Notes under the pieces: model-generated | Database searches by the model: none | What the model saw: only the letters and a program-made list of their open reading frames with translations | Told to the model about the DNA's origin: nothing | Made by a program: the position numbers and the translations under genes | From: Bacteroidaceae bacterium | GTDB taxonomy: Bacteria > Bacteroidota > Bacteroidia > Bacteroidales > Muribaculaceae | Assembly (NCBI GenBank): GCA_021768245.1 | Contig: JAETNO010000005.1 | Coordinates: forward strand, 186,001-250,000 | DNA length: 64,000 nucleotides | Reading direction: 5' to 3' | Part shown: positions 34,022 to 42,333 of the stretch, one piece after another | How the letters are laid out: the number at the start of each line of letters is the position of its first letter | Position numbering within the stretch: the first letter of the stretch is position 1

Positions 34022-35143
34022 TCAATCGTTGGTCACGCAGACAGCCACGCGGTTGAGCACGGGGTCGGTGAAGGGAGGAGCCTGGGTTTCGGTCATGCCG
34101 GAAGCCTTGATGCGGTCAGCGGCGATGCCGAACTTGGAGGTGAGTGTCTTGGCCACAGCCTGTGCGCGCTCGGCGGCGAGACGCATGTTGAGCTTGAGCG
34201 AGCCGGTGCCCTTGTCGGCATAGCCGGTCACTGTCACCTTGGCGTTGGGGTTAGCCTTGAGATACTCGGCGATTTCCTCGAGTTTCACCATCTCATAGAC
34301 AGAGATATTGGTCTTGGAGATTGTGAAGAAGATGTCGCGGCTGATAGGCTCTGCGACAGTCTTCTCGACAGTCTGAACCTTGGCGGGAACTTCGACGATT
34401 TTCTCCACGATCTTCTCCTGGACTACAATCTGGGGCTCTACGACTGGTTTCTTACGCTTGGTGTAAGAGGGACCGAAGGCATATTTCACACCTACGAGAC
34501 CGTTGAAATACCAGTCGCTGTTGCCGGCGTGTTTGGAGTTGTAGCCGTCGGGGAGGGTGTTGGCCTGGAGTTCGAGGCCGAGTTTCCACTGCTCGGCGAT
34601 GCGGAAGTCAACGGCTGCGCCCATGCGGAACACGAAGCGGGCCTTTGTGCCGGTCCAGTTGTCGCGGAGCACCTGGAAGCCTGCGTCCTCGCTGAGGGCG
34701 GCGTTGATAGCGTTGGCTTCCTTGTTCTTATAGCCGATGTTGACACCGAGACCTGCGAGGAGGTTCACGTCGACGAGACGGTCGGGGTTGAAACCGCCGA
34801 TGAGATTGGTGAGGTTGAACGTACCGTCGATCATCGGGGCAACGTAGTTCCACTTCCAATCGTGCTTGCCTTCAAAGTTGATTGAAGCCTTGCTCTGCCA
34901 GCTGTTGACCGACAGACGGGCACCGAAGAGGGGCGTGAACTGGCGACCGAAAGCTATCTGGGCGTTGGGAGCGAGAAGGTCACCGAATTTGGTCTCACCA
35001 AGAGTCTCCTGGGCGCCGAACTGAAGCTGGCCATACCAGTAGGGGTTGAACACATATTCAAATTCCTCCGCCGCTTCCTGGGCAGTAGCGGTGAGTCCTG
35101 TTAGGACCACCCCTACTGACAGTAATGTTTGCTTTATTGTCAT
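34022..35143 (-). CDS. OmpA-family outer membrane protein
   Basis: A 373-residue envelope protein: signal peptide (MTIKQTLLSVGVVLTGLTATA), an N-terminal region of beta-strands forming a membrane barrel (to about residue 225), a hinge rich in Val, Glu and Lys (VVEPQIVVQEKIVEKIVEVP) and a C-terminal OmpA domain (VTVTGYADKGTGSLKLNMRL, AERAQAVAKTL) that binds peptidoglycan. It is the major-porin/anchor type of Bacteroidales. The gene follows the 874-residue lipoprotein gene by 70 bases on the same strand; no -7 box was found in that gap, so cotranscription is likely. The 3' side is unusually structured. Confidence 0.92.
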   Translation of the reverse strand: MTIKQTLLSVGVVLTGLTATAQEAAEEFEYVFNPYWYGQLQFGAQETLGETKFGDLLAPNAQIAFGRQFTPLFGARLSVNSWQSKASINFEGKHDWKWNYVAPMIDGTFNLTNLIGGFNPDRLVDVNLLAGLGVNIGYKNKEANAINAALSEDAGFQVLRDNWTGTKARFVFRMGAAVDFRIAEQWKLGLELQANTLPDGYNSKHAGNSDWYFNGLVGVKYAFGPSYTKRKKPVVEPQIVVQEKIVEKIVEVPAKVQTVEKTVAEPISRDIFFTISKTNISVYEMVKLEEIAEYLKANPNAKVTVTGYADKGTGSLKLNMRLAAERAQAVAKTLTSKFGIAADRIKASGMTETQAPPFTDPVLNRVAVCVTND

Positions 35144-35213
35144 TTTTTTATCTTTCTTGAAAGGTTGATAGAAATTTGAGCCAATCTAAACTGCTGATGT
35201 TTAAATCAGTCCA

Positions 35214-37838
35214 TTATTCGACAGAGATGTAGAACTTGCGGGTTGAAGTAGCTCCGTGGTAGTCGAGCGAAGAGTAGACGATTTCATAGGTATATCCCTT
35301 GGCTGCAGCAGGAAGCTTGAGGGCAACGGCAGTGTCGGTGCCACTGATTACCTTGTTGAAATAGCCGTCGGCATTAGCGATGTCGCGGAGAGAAGTGTTC
35401 TGCTCCTCAACACCATTATCATTCTTCTTGTAGACCTTGGTCACAGCGACATACTTGCGGAATGAAGGAACGAGCATTTCGGCAGTGTAGCTGGTCGGGT
35501 GGAGCACGATACCGTCGCCGCCTGCAAGTCTAAGCATGGTGGGGAGAGTAGAGCTGTTGCTGACCTGATGGAGCTGGCCGTCGCCTGCGCTGTAGAGCAT
35601 GGTCACCTGGAGATAGTGGTTGGGATCGTCGAGCACACGGTTGATGCGGTTGATGAAGCCGTTGACCTTGCCGATGTAGTTGTTGACAGTGCCGAGGTAG
35701 CCGTTGACCTTGTTTTCGATATTGCCTACGAGACGGTCAAATTCACCATCGATATTGGTTTTGAACTCCTCCATCTTTTCCTTCATCTGTTCGTTGATCT
35801 TCTTGGCAATTTCGCCTATAGCCTTCTGGAAGGCTGCATCAATTTCACCGCTCGCTCCCTCAAGAGCACCATCGAGAGCTTCTTTAAGCTTTGTCTCAAG
35901 CTCATCGAAATCATCGAAAATGACTTCGGTCTCCTTAGTCTTACCAATGATTTCATCAGTCATCACACCATTTTCCACCTTATATATATCTATAGGCTGA
36001 ATGGTTGCCTTCAGCTCAAGACCCTCAAGATTAACGGTGACATTATCGAAGCTGAAACCTAAGCTAATTCCATCAAGATTGAAAGAGAAATCAGGAATCG
36101 TGATGTTCAATTTATCGCCGAGCTTGAAGTCTTCAATCGGGGAGATTGTGGGGATGTTCTTGATATTCTTGCCATAGAGGAACTTGTAGCTGAGGGGATG
36201 GAAGGTGGTAGCAGCCATGCCGAACTCAGAGTAGGTGGCGTTCTTAAGAGTGTTGTACTTGGGAGTGCCGTCCTCATTGAAAGAGTCGAATTCGTCATAT
36301 GACCATCCGGCGCGCACACCGAGAGCGGGGAGCTTGTTGTTGAACTGGTCGGCAACGAGCTTGGCAAGAGCGACCACGTCGCTGACAGAGCGGTCACGGA
36401 TACCTTTGAGGAGCTCCTTGGCATTGCTCTGGAAGTTTTCGTCGAGCGACATCTTGACATCACCAATCTTGGAGATGGGGAGAAGAGCCTCAGACTTGTA
36501 GAAACCATTGGGAACTTCTGCCTCATTGGCGCGGCTGTAGCCGAACATGATTTCTTCGTCGCACTTCTCAAGAGCTGAAAGAGTTGCGGGAGAAGCAACG
36601 CCACGGCTGTTGACGAGTTCGAACTCAGCACCTTCGAGGTTGACATTTGCGGGGTTGACCGACATGTAGACAGAACCGAGGCTCATCTGCTCTTTGGTCT
36701 TGTCGCCGTCGTAGAGGATACCGTCGAATGTTTCCGGCTCGATGCCGAGGGCGGCCTTGTCGTCGTTTGAAATCCAGACGGGTGATTCCGATCCGCAATA
36801 TTCATTGGCAGTGCTGCCGACAGCGGGGAACTTCACGTTGAAAGCCTCACCGAAGTAGGCGATAAGCATCTTGGAGCTAAGGTCGAGAGGAGTGTTGATG
36901 GTTCCGAACACGGGGTTCTTCACCTGCTGAATCTCGATGCTTGTGATGAGCTTGTTGAGCTGACCGGTCATAGCGAGAATCTTGGAATTGATTTCCTTGA
37001 TTGCGTCTTCGTTAGCCTTGATGCGGGGAGTAAGCTTTCCTAATTCAGTGGTGAGCTGAGCCGGAGTCACAGCGGCCTTGGCGATGCTGTCGGCTTCAGC
37101 TGCGATGCTGTCGGCTTTGGCTGCAAGCTCGGCGGTATTTTTGAGGAGGCCTGTAAGCTTCTCCACATCATAGGTTCCTGCCTCAGCGCCTTCTACCTCA
37201 TAGCCCTTAAGGAGAGCTTCGAGGAGAGCCTTGTTGGCATTGGCTGTAGAAGCGGCAGCAGCAGCAGCGGCAGCGGCATCATAGCCCTTCTTGAGAGCTT
37301 CAGGAAGAGTGCAGTTCCAGCCGGCGAGAAGAGTCTTGAGGTTTTCAAGGTCAATCGCGGTAGTGATGCCGGCGATAGCTGTAGTATGATCGCCTACTGT
37401 AGAAACGAGGCCGGGCTGCCCGTCTTTTCCGTTCAATATCTCGTCAAGGTTTTTTAGAATAGTTTCCGAAGCGACAAAACGGGCATCGATAGAAGAGTAT
37501 TTACCGTCCTGAAGCACACCGTTAATCTGATCAAGATACCATTTCAGCTGCTGCTGTGCGGCGAACTGCTTCACATAGTTGTTGAGAGCCTGCTCGTAGT
37601 TGGTGTAAGAACCGTCTGCATTCTTGACACCCTGGAGGAACTTATCCCAGTCGCAGGAGCATGAGTTGATAGCGTTGTAGAGGTCCTCGAGTCTTTTGAG
37701 ATTCTCTTTAAGCTTCGAGTCCTGGTCCCTCAGCTCCGCATAAACATCTTCGTCGGTGTCCTTACAGGAGGTCACAGACATCACACCGCCTAAAGAAATA
37801 GCGGCGACCAATAATCCGTTAAGGAGTTTTCGATTCAT
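35214..37838 (-). CDS. Large lipoprotein with coiled coils, function unknown
   Basis: An 874-residue protein with lipobox VMSVTSC (acylated Cys25) after MNRKLLNGLLVAAISLGG. The mature protein starts with a helical segment (VYAELRDQDSKLKENLKRLE), has an Ala-rich run (AAAAAAAAAS, residues about 188-197), heptad-like helices between about 215 and 290, and a second long helical part (ALDGALEGASGEIDAAFQKA, KKINEQMKEKMEEFKTNIDG). Beta-rich segments lie between and at the C-terminus. The lipid anchor and length suggest a surface or periplasmic fibrous protein, possibly interacting with peptidoglycan through the neighbouring OmpA. No domain family is recognised. It has a long upstream region with a -7 box at the complement of 37987-37994. 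Confidence 0.7.
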   Translation of the reverse strand: MNRKLLNGLLVAAISLGGVMSVTSCKDTDEDVYAELRDQDSKLKENLKRLEDLYNAINSCSCDWDKFLQGVKNADGSYTNYEQALNNYVKQFAAQQQLKWYLDQINGVLQDGKYSSIDARFVASETILKNLDEILNGKDGQPGLVSTVGDHTTAIAGITTAIDLENLKTLLAGWNCTLPEALKKGYDAAAAAAAAASTANANKALLEALLKGYEVEGAEAGTYDVEKLTGLLKNTAELAAKADSIAAEADSIAKAAVTPAQLTTELGKLTPRIKANEDAIKEINSKILAMTGQLNKLITSIEIQQVKNPVFGTINTPLDLSSKMLIAYFGEAFNVKFPAVGSTANEYCGSESPVWISNDDKAALGIEPETFDGILYDGDKTKEQMSLGSVYMSVNPANVNLEGAEFELVNSRGVASPATLSALEKCDEEIMFGYSRANEAEVPNGFYKSEALLPISKIGDVKMSLDENFQSNAKELLKGIRDRSVSDVVALAKLVADQFNNKLPALGVRAGWSYDEFDSFNEDGTPKYNTLKNATYSEFGMAATTFHPLSYKFLYGKNIKNIPTISPIEDFKLGDKLNITIPDFSFNLDGISLGFSFDNVTVNLEGLELKATIQPIDIYKVENGVMTDEIIGKTKETEVIFDDFDELETKLKEALDGALEGASGEIDAAFQKAIGEIAKKINEQMKEKMEEFKTNIDGEFDRLVGNIENKVNGYLGTVNNYIGKVNGFINRINRVLDDPNHYLQVTMLYSAGDGQLHQVSNSSTLPTMLRLAGGDGIVLHPTSYTAEMLVPSFRKYVAVTKVYKKNDNGVEEQNTSLRDIANADGYFNKVISGTDTAVALKLPAAAKGYTYEIVYSSLDYHGATSTRKFYISVE

Positions 37839-37986
37839 TTGCGTTTGTTAATTATTAAAGGTTAATATGTTATTCTATATTATTTGAGCTTTTTTACCGT
37901 CGACATCCGCACTATTGCGCTGAATATTCAATATTTATCCTACCAAGCAACAAGACATAGTGAGTCCTTTAGGCATAACATTGCTG

Positions 37987-38036
37987 CAAAATTAACAAAA
38001 AAGAAATTATTATTATCATATTTTTGCTTAAATTTG
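37987..38036. promoter_or_regulatory. Divergent -7 boxes between lipoprotein and beta-barrel genes
   Basis: Leftward TAATTTTG (complement of 37987-37994) lies 148 bases before the lipoprotein gene, and rightward TAAATTTG (38029-38036) lies 33 bases before the ATG at 38070. The rightward box supports 38070 rather than a more distal start. The 231-base gap holds nothing else I can assign. Confidence 0.5.
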
Positions 38037-38069
38037 CCTCCGCACAATAAAAAAATAAACCGAACTTTA

Positions 38070-39044
38070 ATGAAACGTACCATTATCACATTGCTTTTAA
38101 CCTGCTATCTACCCACTTTCTATCTACTTGCCAACGACACGGAAACACGCAGGAATATGGGATCGCGACTCGCCGACAGCTTCGACCTCGGCGTCACCCT
38201 CGGCACAACCGGCATAGGACTCGAAGTCTCGGCCTCCCCCTCCGACCTTTTCAGGGTCCGCGCGGGAGTCGACTACATGCCACGCTTCAACGTGCCCCTC
38301 TACTTCAATCTCGACAGCTATCGCGACGGCGCGCTCGCCGAAACCGATTTCAGCGAGCTACAGGACATGATGAAGAAAATCTCAGGCTTCGACGTGGACC
38401 AGGAAATCAAGATGGACTGCCACGCGAAGATGGTGAACTTCAAGATGATGCTCGACATCTTCCCGCTGCGCAACAACAAGCACTGGTATGCCACGGTGGG
38501 CTTCTTCTGGGGCACGTCGCACATCGGCACCGCCCGCAACGCCATGGAGGAGATGCACTCGCTCCTTGCCATAGGGATGTATAACAACATGCACGACTAT
38601 GTGCTCGAGACCGACTTCATCGAGAATCCCATCTATGAGGACATCTATCTCGACCCCGACGTGGCCGACCGCCTCAAGGAGAAGATGGAGCGCAACGGAC
38701 GCATAGGCATGCACGTGGGCAACTATGCCGACGGACGCCCCTACATGATGGAGCCGGGCTCCGACGGAATGGTTAAGGCCGACCTGATTGTCAATAATTT
38801 CCGCCCCTACCTCGGACTTGGCTACGTGACCTCGCTCGACAAGGAGAAGCATATTAATATAGGAGTCGACGGCGGAGTGATGTTCTGGGGAGGCACGCCC
38901 AAGGTGGTGACCCACGAGAACGTGAACCTCACCGAGGATGTCAGCGACATCGCCGGCAAGGTCGGCTCATACGTGCGCACCGTAAGGGACATGAAGGTCT
39001 ACCCCGTGCTCAACTTCCGCATCGCCTACCGCTTCGGCAAGTAA
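38070..39044 (+). CDS. Outer membrane beta-barrel protein, function unknown
   Basis: A 324-residue protein with signal peptide (MKRTIITLLLTCYLPTFYLLA) and strands typical of an outer-membrane barrel: SFDLGVTLGTTGIGLEVSAS, FRVRAGVDYMPRF, HWYATVGFFWGTSHIG, FRPYLGLGYV and a final VLNFRIAYRFGK. The frame is open from 37884, but the extension precedes the signal peptide and overlaps the -7 box, so the ATG at 38070 is preferred. A helical, Met-rich insert between strands (residues about 165-215) may form an extracellular loop. I do not recognise a named family. Confidence 0.75.
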   Translation: MKRTIITLLLTCYLPTFYLLANDTETRRNMGSRLADSFDLGVTLGTTGIGLEVSASPSDLFRVRAGVDYMPRFNVPLYFNLDSYRDGALAETDFSELQDMMKKISGFDVDQEIKMDCHAKMVNFKMMLDIFPLRNNKHWYATVGFFWGTSHIGTARNAMEEMHSLLAIGMYNNMHDYVLETDFIENPIYEDIYLDPDVADRLKEKMERNGRIGMHVGNYADGRPYMMEPGSDGMVKADLIVNNFRPYLGLGYVTSLDKEKHINIGVDGGVMFWGGTPKVVTHENVNLTEDVSDIAGKVGSYVRTVRDMKVYPVLNFRIAYRFGK

Positions 39045-39092
39045 CAGCCTCGGAGGCGTCCGAAAGACAAAATATTGAAAAAACAGGATTGA

Positions 39093-39160
39093 TTTTACAT
39101 TTATGTAAAACATTCTTTGTAACTTTACGTTGTAAATACAGACGGGTATGTAAAATACCC
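39093..39160 (+). promoter_or_regulatory. Operator-like palindromes before the toxin/antitoxin-like pair
   Basis: TTTTACAT (39093-39100), a two-base spacer and ATGTAAAA (39103-39110) form one palindrome; TTTAC/GTAAA (39124-39128 and 39132-39136) form a second; GGGTA/TACCC (39144-39148 and 39156-39160) flank another GTAAA word. A -7-like box TAACTTTA (39120-39127) overlaps the second. The layout suits autorepression by the downstream Xre-type protein. Confidence 0.55.
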
Positions 39161-39178
39161 AACTAACGCAAAATAAAC

Positions 39179-39547
39179 ATGAGCGAGGTAGAACTTCTTT
39201 TGGTGAATCCGGATTTTCAAGCTATCATGCGGTTCGTTGAACATATTCTATCGAATGGAGCTCTGGAGCGTTATTTTCGGAGAGAAGGTAAAATGAATGA
39301 TTCTGTCGTGGCTCTTCCCGTGTTGAAATCAAAGCTGCGACTGTATTGTCTACGCCTGACTGACAGAATCCTGATTCTCGGAAACGGAGATGTAAAAAAC
39401 AGCCGCACATACGAAGAAGATGATGCCCTTCAAGGTTATGTCATAGATTTACAGAAATTTGAGAGTCTGCTCAAACAAGAAGTGAGTTTGGGTAATGTAG
39501 AAATCACTGAAAAGGAAATTCTAACAGATAAAACTTTTAAAATATGA
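39179..39547 (+). CDS. Putative toxin partner of an Xre-type antitoxin
   Basis: A 122-residue protein of unknown activity. Its middle has KLRLYCLRLTDRILILGNGD and KNSRTYEEDDALQGYVIDLQ. This pattern resembles small toxin-like proteins found next to Xre regulators in Bacteroidales; those resemble HigB/RelE-type RNases in the strand-strand core, but the key residues cannot be verified here. It overlaps the next gene by four bases (ATGA), the arrangement of toxin-first modules such as higBA. Low GC compared with neighbours suggests mobility. Alternatively it may be only a small regulator or effector. Confidence 0.6.
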   Translation: MSEVELLLVNPDFQAIMRFVEHILSNGALERYFRREGKMNDSVVALPVLKSKLRLYCLRLTDRILILGNGDVKNSRTYEEDDALQGYVIDLQKFESLLKQEVSLGNVEITEKEILTDKTFKI

Positions 39548-39813
39548 GAACCGTCAATATCTCCCTACAAGAAATCTTCAACGAGATACCCCGGGAAAAA
39601 CGGGAGGAAACCCGGCTCTCTTTCGCTATCTCCAACAGGCTTGACGCACTGATGCGGGAAAAAGGCCTCAATAAAAAACAGTTTGCCGAAGCTATCGGTA
39701 AACGACCTAATGAAATTACACGATGGCTGAGCGGCGAGCATAATTTTACCATATCAACCATAGCCATGCTTTCCTCGTTCTTCGGTCAGCCTATTATTTC
39801 AGTCGGGCAATAG
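39544..39813 (+). CDS. Xre-family helix-turn-helix regulator (putative antitoxin)
   Basis: An 89-residue protein with a single Cro/C1-type DNA-binding domain (residues about 35-80): LNKKQFAEAIGKRPNEITRW with recognition helix RPNEITRWLSG, then NFTISTIAMLSSFFG. It overlaps the preceding gene by four bases, suggesting translational coupling. In toxin-first modules such as HigBA the second gene encodes the antitoxin and represses the operon; the palindromes at 39093-39160 are plausible targets. A palindrome of the dispersed family begins 21 bases after its stop. Confidence 0.8.
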   Translation: MRTVNISLQEIFNEIPREKREETRLSFAISNRLDALMREKGLNKKQFAEAIGKRPNEITRWLSGEHNFTISTIAMLSSFFGQPIISVGQ

Positions 39814-39834
39814 CCTCAACAGAGGACATTGAAC

Positions 39835-39860
39835 AGGCACATAATGTACTTTATGTGCCT
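39835..39860. terminator. Short palindrome of the dispersed family after the antitoxin-like gene
   Basis: AGGCACATAA (39835-39844) pairs with TTATGTGCCT (39851-39860) around a 6-base loop, 21 bases after the stop. It ends in AAAA rather than T, so its efficiency rightward is uncertain. Confidence 0.5.
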
Positions 39861-39941
39861 AAAATCCATACGCGAGAACATATATTAAAGATAAATTCGC
39901 GAAATTTCGGGGGAGAAATGCCGTTTTTACAACGTGTTCAT

Positions 39942-39972
39942 TTTGAAGTGAATGAAATTTGTGCTACCTTTG
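39942..39972 (+). promoter_or_regulatory. Promoter of the PpiD-like gene
   Basis: -33 TTTG (39942-39945), a 19-base spacer and -7 TACCTTTG (39965-39972), 74 bases before the start codon at 40047. Confidence 0.72.
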
Positions 39973-40046
39973 TGCGTTAATTCGCGGAGGTGGCCCCTCC
40001 CTGATACCCTGAAACCAGATAAATCAAAAATCATCTAAACATACTA

Positions 40047-42119
40047 ATGGCAACCTTAGAAAAAATCCGTAGCAAGTCAGTGCTCTTGCTCATCATCGTA
40101 GGAGCCGGTCTGCTGGCTTTCATCATCGGTGACTTCTTTACTTCCGGCCGCACCATTTTCGGCACGGGAACTACCATTGCAAAAGTCGACGGACAGAAAA
40201 TCGACATCCAGGAATTCCAGCGCCGTGTCCAGGAGGCATCGCAGGCCGCACAGAACCAGGGCCAGCGCATGGACCAGTCAGTGCTCCAGCAGCAGGTGCT
40301 CAACTCCATGATTGCCGAAAAGCTCTTCCAGCAGGAGGTGAAGGACCTCGGTCTCACAGTGACCGACCAGGAACTCACCGAGATGATGGTAGGCAAAAAT
40401 TCGCAATATGTTGACCGCATGGTGCAGCAGCAGCTCGGCGCTCCCGACGCGGCTACAGCCCACGACATGGCTTTCAACCCCTCGAAATATGGCATCCAGC
40501 AGGCCCAGGCCCAGCAGCTCCAGGCCTATTGGCTCGACCTCGAGAAGTCGATGGAACGCATGATTCTCCAGCAGAAGTTCCAGAACCTTTTCGCCGGCAC
40601 CCTCGTGGCCAACGACCTTGACGCCAAGGCCCTCTATGACGACAACGCCGCGACCGCCCACATCGTCTATGCAAAGCAGGACTATTCCACCCTCAAGGAC
40701 GATGAGTTCGAGGTGAGCGAAAGCGACATAAACGCTATATATAATAAGGAAAAGAACCGCTACGCTCTCGACGAGCCCCGTCGCACCGTAAACTATATCG
40801 CCGTCAACATCGTGCCCTCCGAGGCCGACGTGCTTGCCGGACAGAAGAAGGTGGAGGACGCTCTCGTGGCCCTCAACTCGACTCCCGAAATGCAGGGGAT
40901 AGCCGACATGCCTGAATTCGTGGCTGACCGCCGCAAGATTTCGCAGACCGACGTCGACAAGCAGGCCCGTCTCAAAGCCACTCTCGACTCCCTTCAGGTA
41001 GGCCATGCAGCCCTCGTAAGCAAGATGGGCAATGACTATGCCATCGCGAAGCTTCTCGGCAAAAGCTCTGAAAGCGTGAGCGTAAAGATGGATTTCATGG
41101 CCGTGCAGGGCACAAAGGCTCAGGTCGACTCCCTCGTGGGGCTTCTCAACTCAGGCGCTTCGCTTGACTCGATAGCCGCTTCTCCCTTGGTGGCCCAGTC
41201 ACAGAAGGATATGGAAGTGTCGCTCCTCGACCCCAACTACGCTTCCGTCAAGGAGATTATCGAAGGCCGTGCGACAGGCGTATATTTCACTCCCGACACC
41301 ATCGCCGAAGGTGGCCGAATCTTCCGCATCAGCGAGCGCACAGCTCCCGTGACCGTCTATGACATCGCAAGCGTGACCTTCACCACCGAGCCTTCCAACA
41401 CTACAGTCAACGAGCTCGACGCCGCCCTCCGCAAATATGTAGAGGAGAACAAGACCGCAGAGGCTTTCGTGGAGCACGCCCAGGAGGCCGGCTACACCAC
41501 CTTCCCCGCTTCCGTATCGGCTTCAACCCCGATGATCGGCAACCTCAACGATTCACACAATGCAGTGGCATGGGTGATGGACGCCAAAAAGGGCCAGGTT
41601 TCGCCCGTGTTCGGTGATCTCCAGACAGGCCGTTTCCTCGCTGTGGCAGTCGACGACATCTATGACGGAGACTTCATCCCCGCACGCGACAGCCAGGTAC
41701 ACAACTACCTCACCGGCAAGGCCCGCAACGACAAGAAGGCTGCCAAGCTTATCGCCGACTACCAGGGCAAGGCCAACGATGTAGCAGGCTATGCCAAACT
41801 CATGAAGACTTCGGTCGACACAACTACCGTGAACTTCGGCCAGTACATGATTTCAGGTCTCGGCATGAACGAGAGCGCTATCATGGGTAAGGTGGCCAAC
41901 GCTCAGAAGGGTGCGCTCGTTGGCCCGATGCAGGGCAACAACGGTGTGATTGTGCTCCAGGTTACCGAAATCGACAAGGAAGGCCGTCCGTTTGACCTCG
42001 AGGAAAGCACCATCCGCTTCAACCAGCAGCGTGGCGCTCTCCGCATGATGAATTCGCTCGACCGAATCCTCCTCGGCAACAAGAAAATCAAAAACAATAT
42101 CAATACCTTCTATAAATAA
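40047..42119 (+). CDS. PpiD-like periplasmic chaperone / peptidyl-prolyl isomerase
   Basis: A 690-residue inner-membrane-anchored folding factor. The anchor is near the N-terminus (SVLLLIIVGAGLLAFIIGDF, residues about 11-30), then the SurA-N-type chaperone region (IAKVDGQKIDIQEFQRRVQE and ISLQQ-like helices to about residue 230). From about 340 onward are two stretches in the place of parvulin domains (VSVKMDFMAVQGTKAQVDSL; GQVSPVFGDLQTGRFLAVAV). This is the layout of PpiD, which sits near the Sec exit and assists exported proteins. Whether it has isomerase activity is uncertain since PpiD parvulin domains are often inactive. A bidirectional terminator follows. Confidence 0.85.
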   Translation: MATLEKIRSKSVLLLIIVGAGLLAFIIGDFFTSGRTIFGTGTTIAKVDGQKIDIQEFQRRVQEASQAAQNQGQRMDQSVLQQQVLNSMIAEKLFQQEVKDLGLTVTDQELTEMMVGKNSQYVDRMVQQQLGAPDAATAHDMAFNPSKYGIQQAQAQQLQAYWLDLEKSMERMILQQKFQNLFAGTLVANDLDAKALYDDNAATAHIVYAKQDYSTLKDDEFEVSESDINAIYNKEKNRYALDEPRRTVNYIAVNIVPSEADVLAGQKKVEDALVALNSTPEMQGIADMPEFVADRRKISQTDVDKQARLKATLDSLQVGHAALVSKMGNDYAIAKLLGKSSESVSVKMDFMAVQGTKAQVDSLVGLLNSGASLDSIAASPLVAQSQKDMEVSLLDPNYASVKEIIEGRATGVYFTPDTIAEGGRIFRISERTAPVTVYDIASVTFTTEPSNTTVNELDAALRKYVEENKTAEAFVEHAQEAGYTTFPASVSASTPMIGNLNDSHNAVAWVMDAKKGQVSPVFGDLQTGRFLAVAVDDIYDGDFIPARDSQVHNYLTGKARNDKKAAKLIADYQGKANDVAGYAKLMKTSVDTTTVNFGQYMISGLGMNESAIMGKVANAQKGALVGPMQGNNGVIVLQVTEIDKEGRPFDLEESTIRFNQQRGALRMMNSLDRILLGNKKIKNNINTFYK

Positions 42120-42136
42120 TTAAAGGTATAGGACGA

Positions 42137-42187
42137 AAAAAAGCAATCCTCATGATGCGCGAAGGGCATCATGAGGATTGCTTTTTT
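42137..42187. terminator. Bidirectional terminator between the PpiD-like gene and dnaX
   Basis: Arms 42137-42158 and 42166-42187 form a perfect 22-bp stem with a 7-base loop, bounded by A and T runs, so it works as an intrinsic terminator on either strand. It lies 17 bases after the PpiD-like gene stop and about 150 bases beyond the dnaX stop. Confidence 0.9.
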
Positions 42188-42326
42188 GGGGGATGGGAGA
42201 GAGGGCTGATGGGAGAAATGGGGCTAATAGGACTAATAAGGCCAATGGGGCTAATGGCAGGGCGGGAACGGGGGAGAGGGAGGGAAATTGAGGGCTGATA
42301 GGGAGGGAAATTGAGGGCTGATAGGG
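42188..42326. repeat. G-rich minisatellite-like region
   Basis: Degenerate tandem words of about nine bases of the form GGGCTAATG/GGACTAATA run through 42200-42262. They are followed by two exact copies of a 23-base unit beginning AGGGAAATTGAGGGCTGATA (42281 and 42304). Similar words occur inside the element at 31557-31605. There is no coding capacity. Confidence 0.6.
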
Positions 42327-42333
42327 CCGGGGT

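Noticed and set aside
33701..34885. Long plus-strand open frame opposite ompA and the structured region
   Set aside because: It overlaps ompA entirely on the antisense strand and shows no domain; it is a shadow caused by high GC at third positions.
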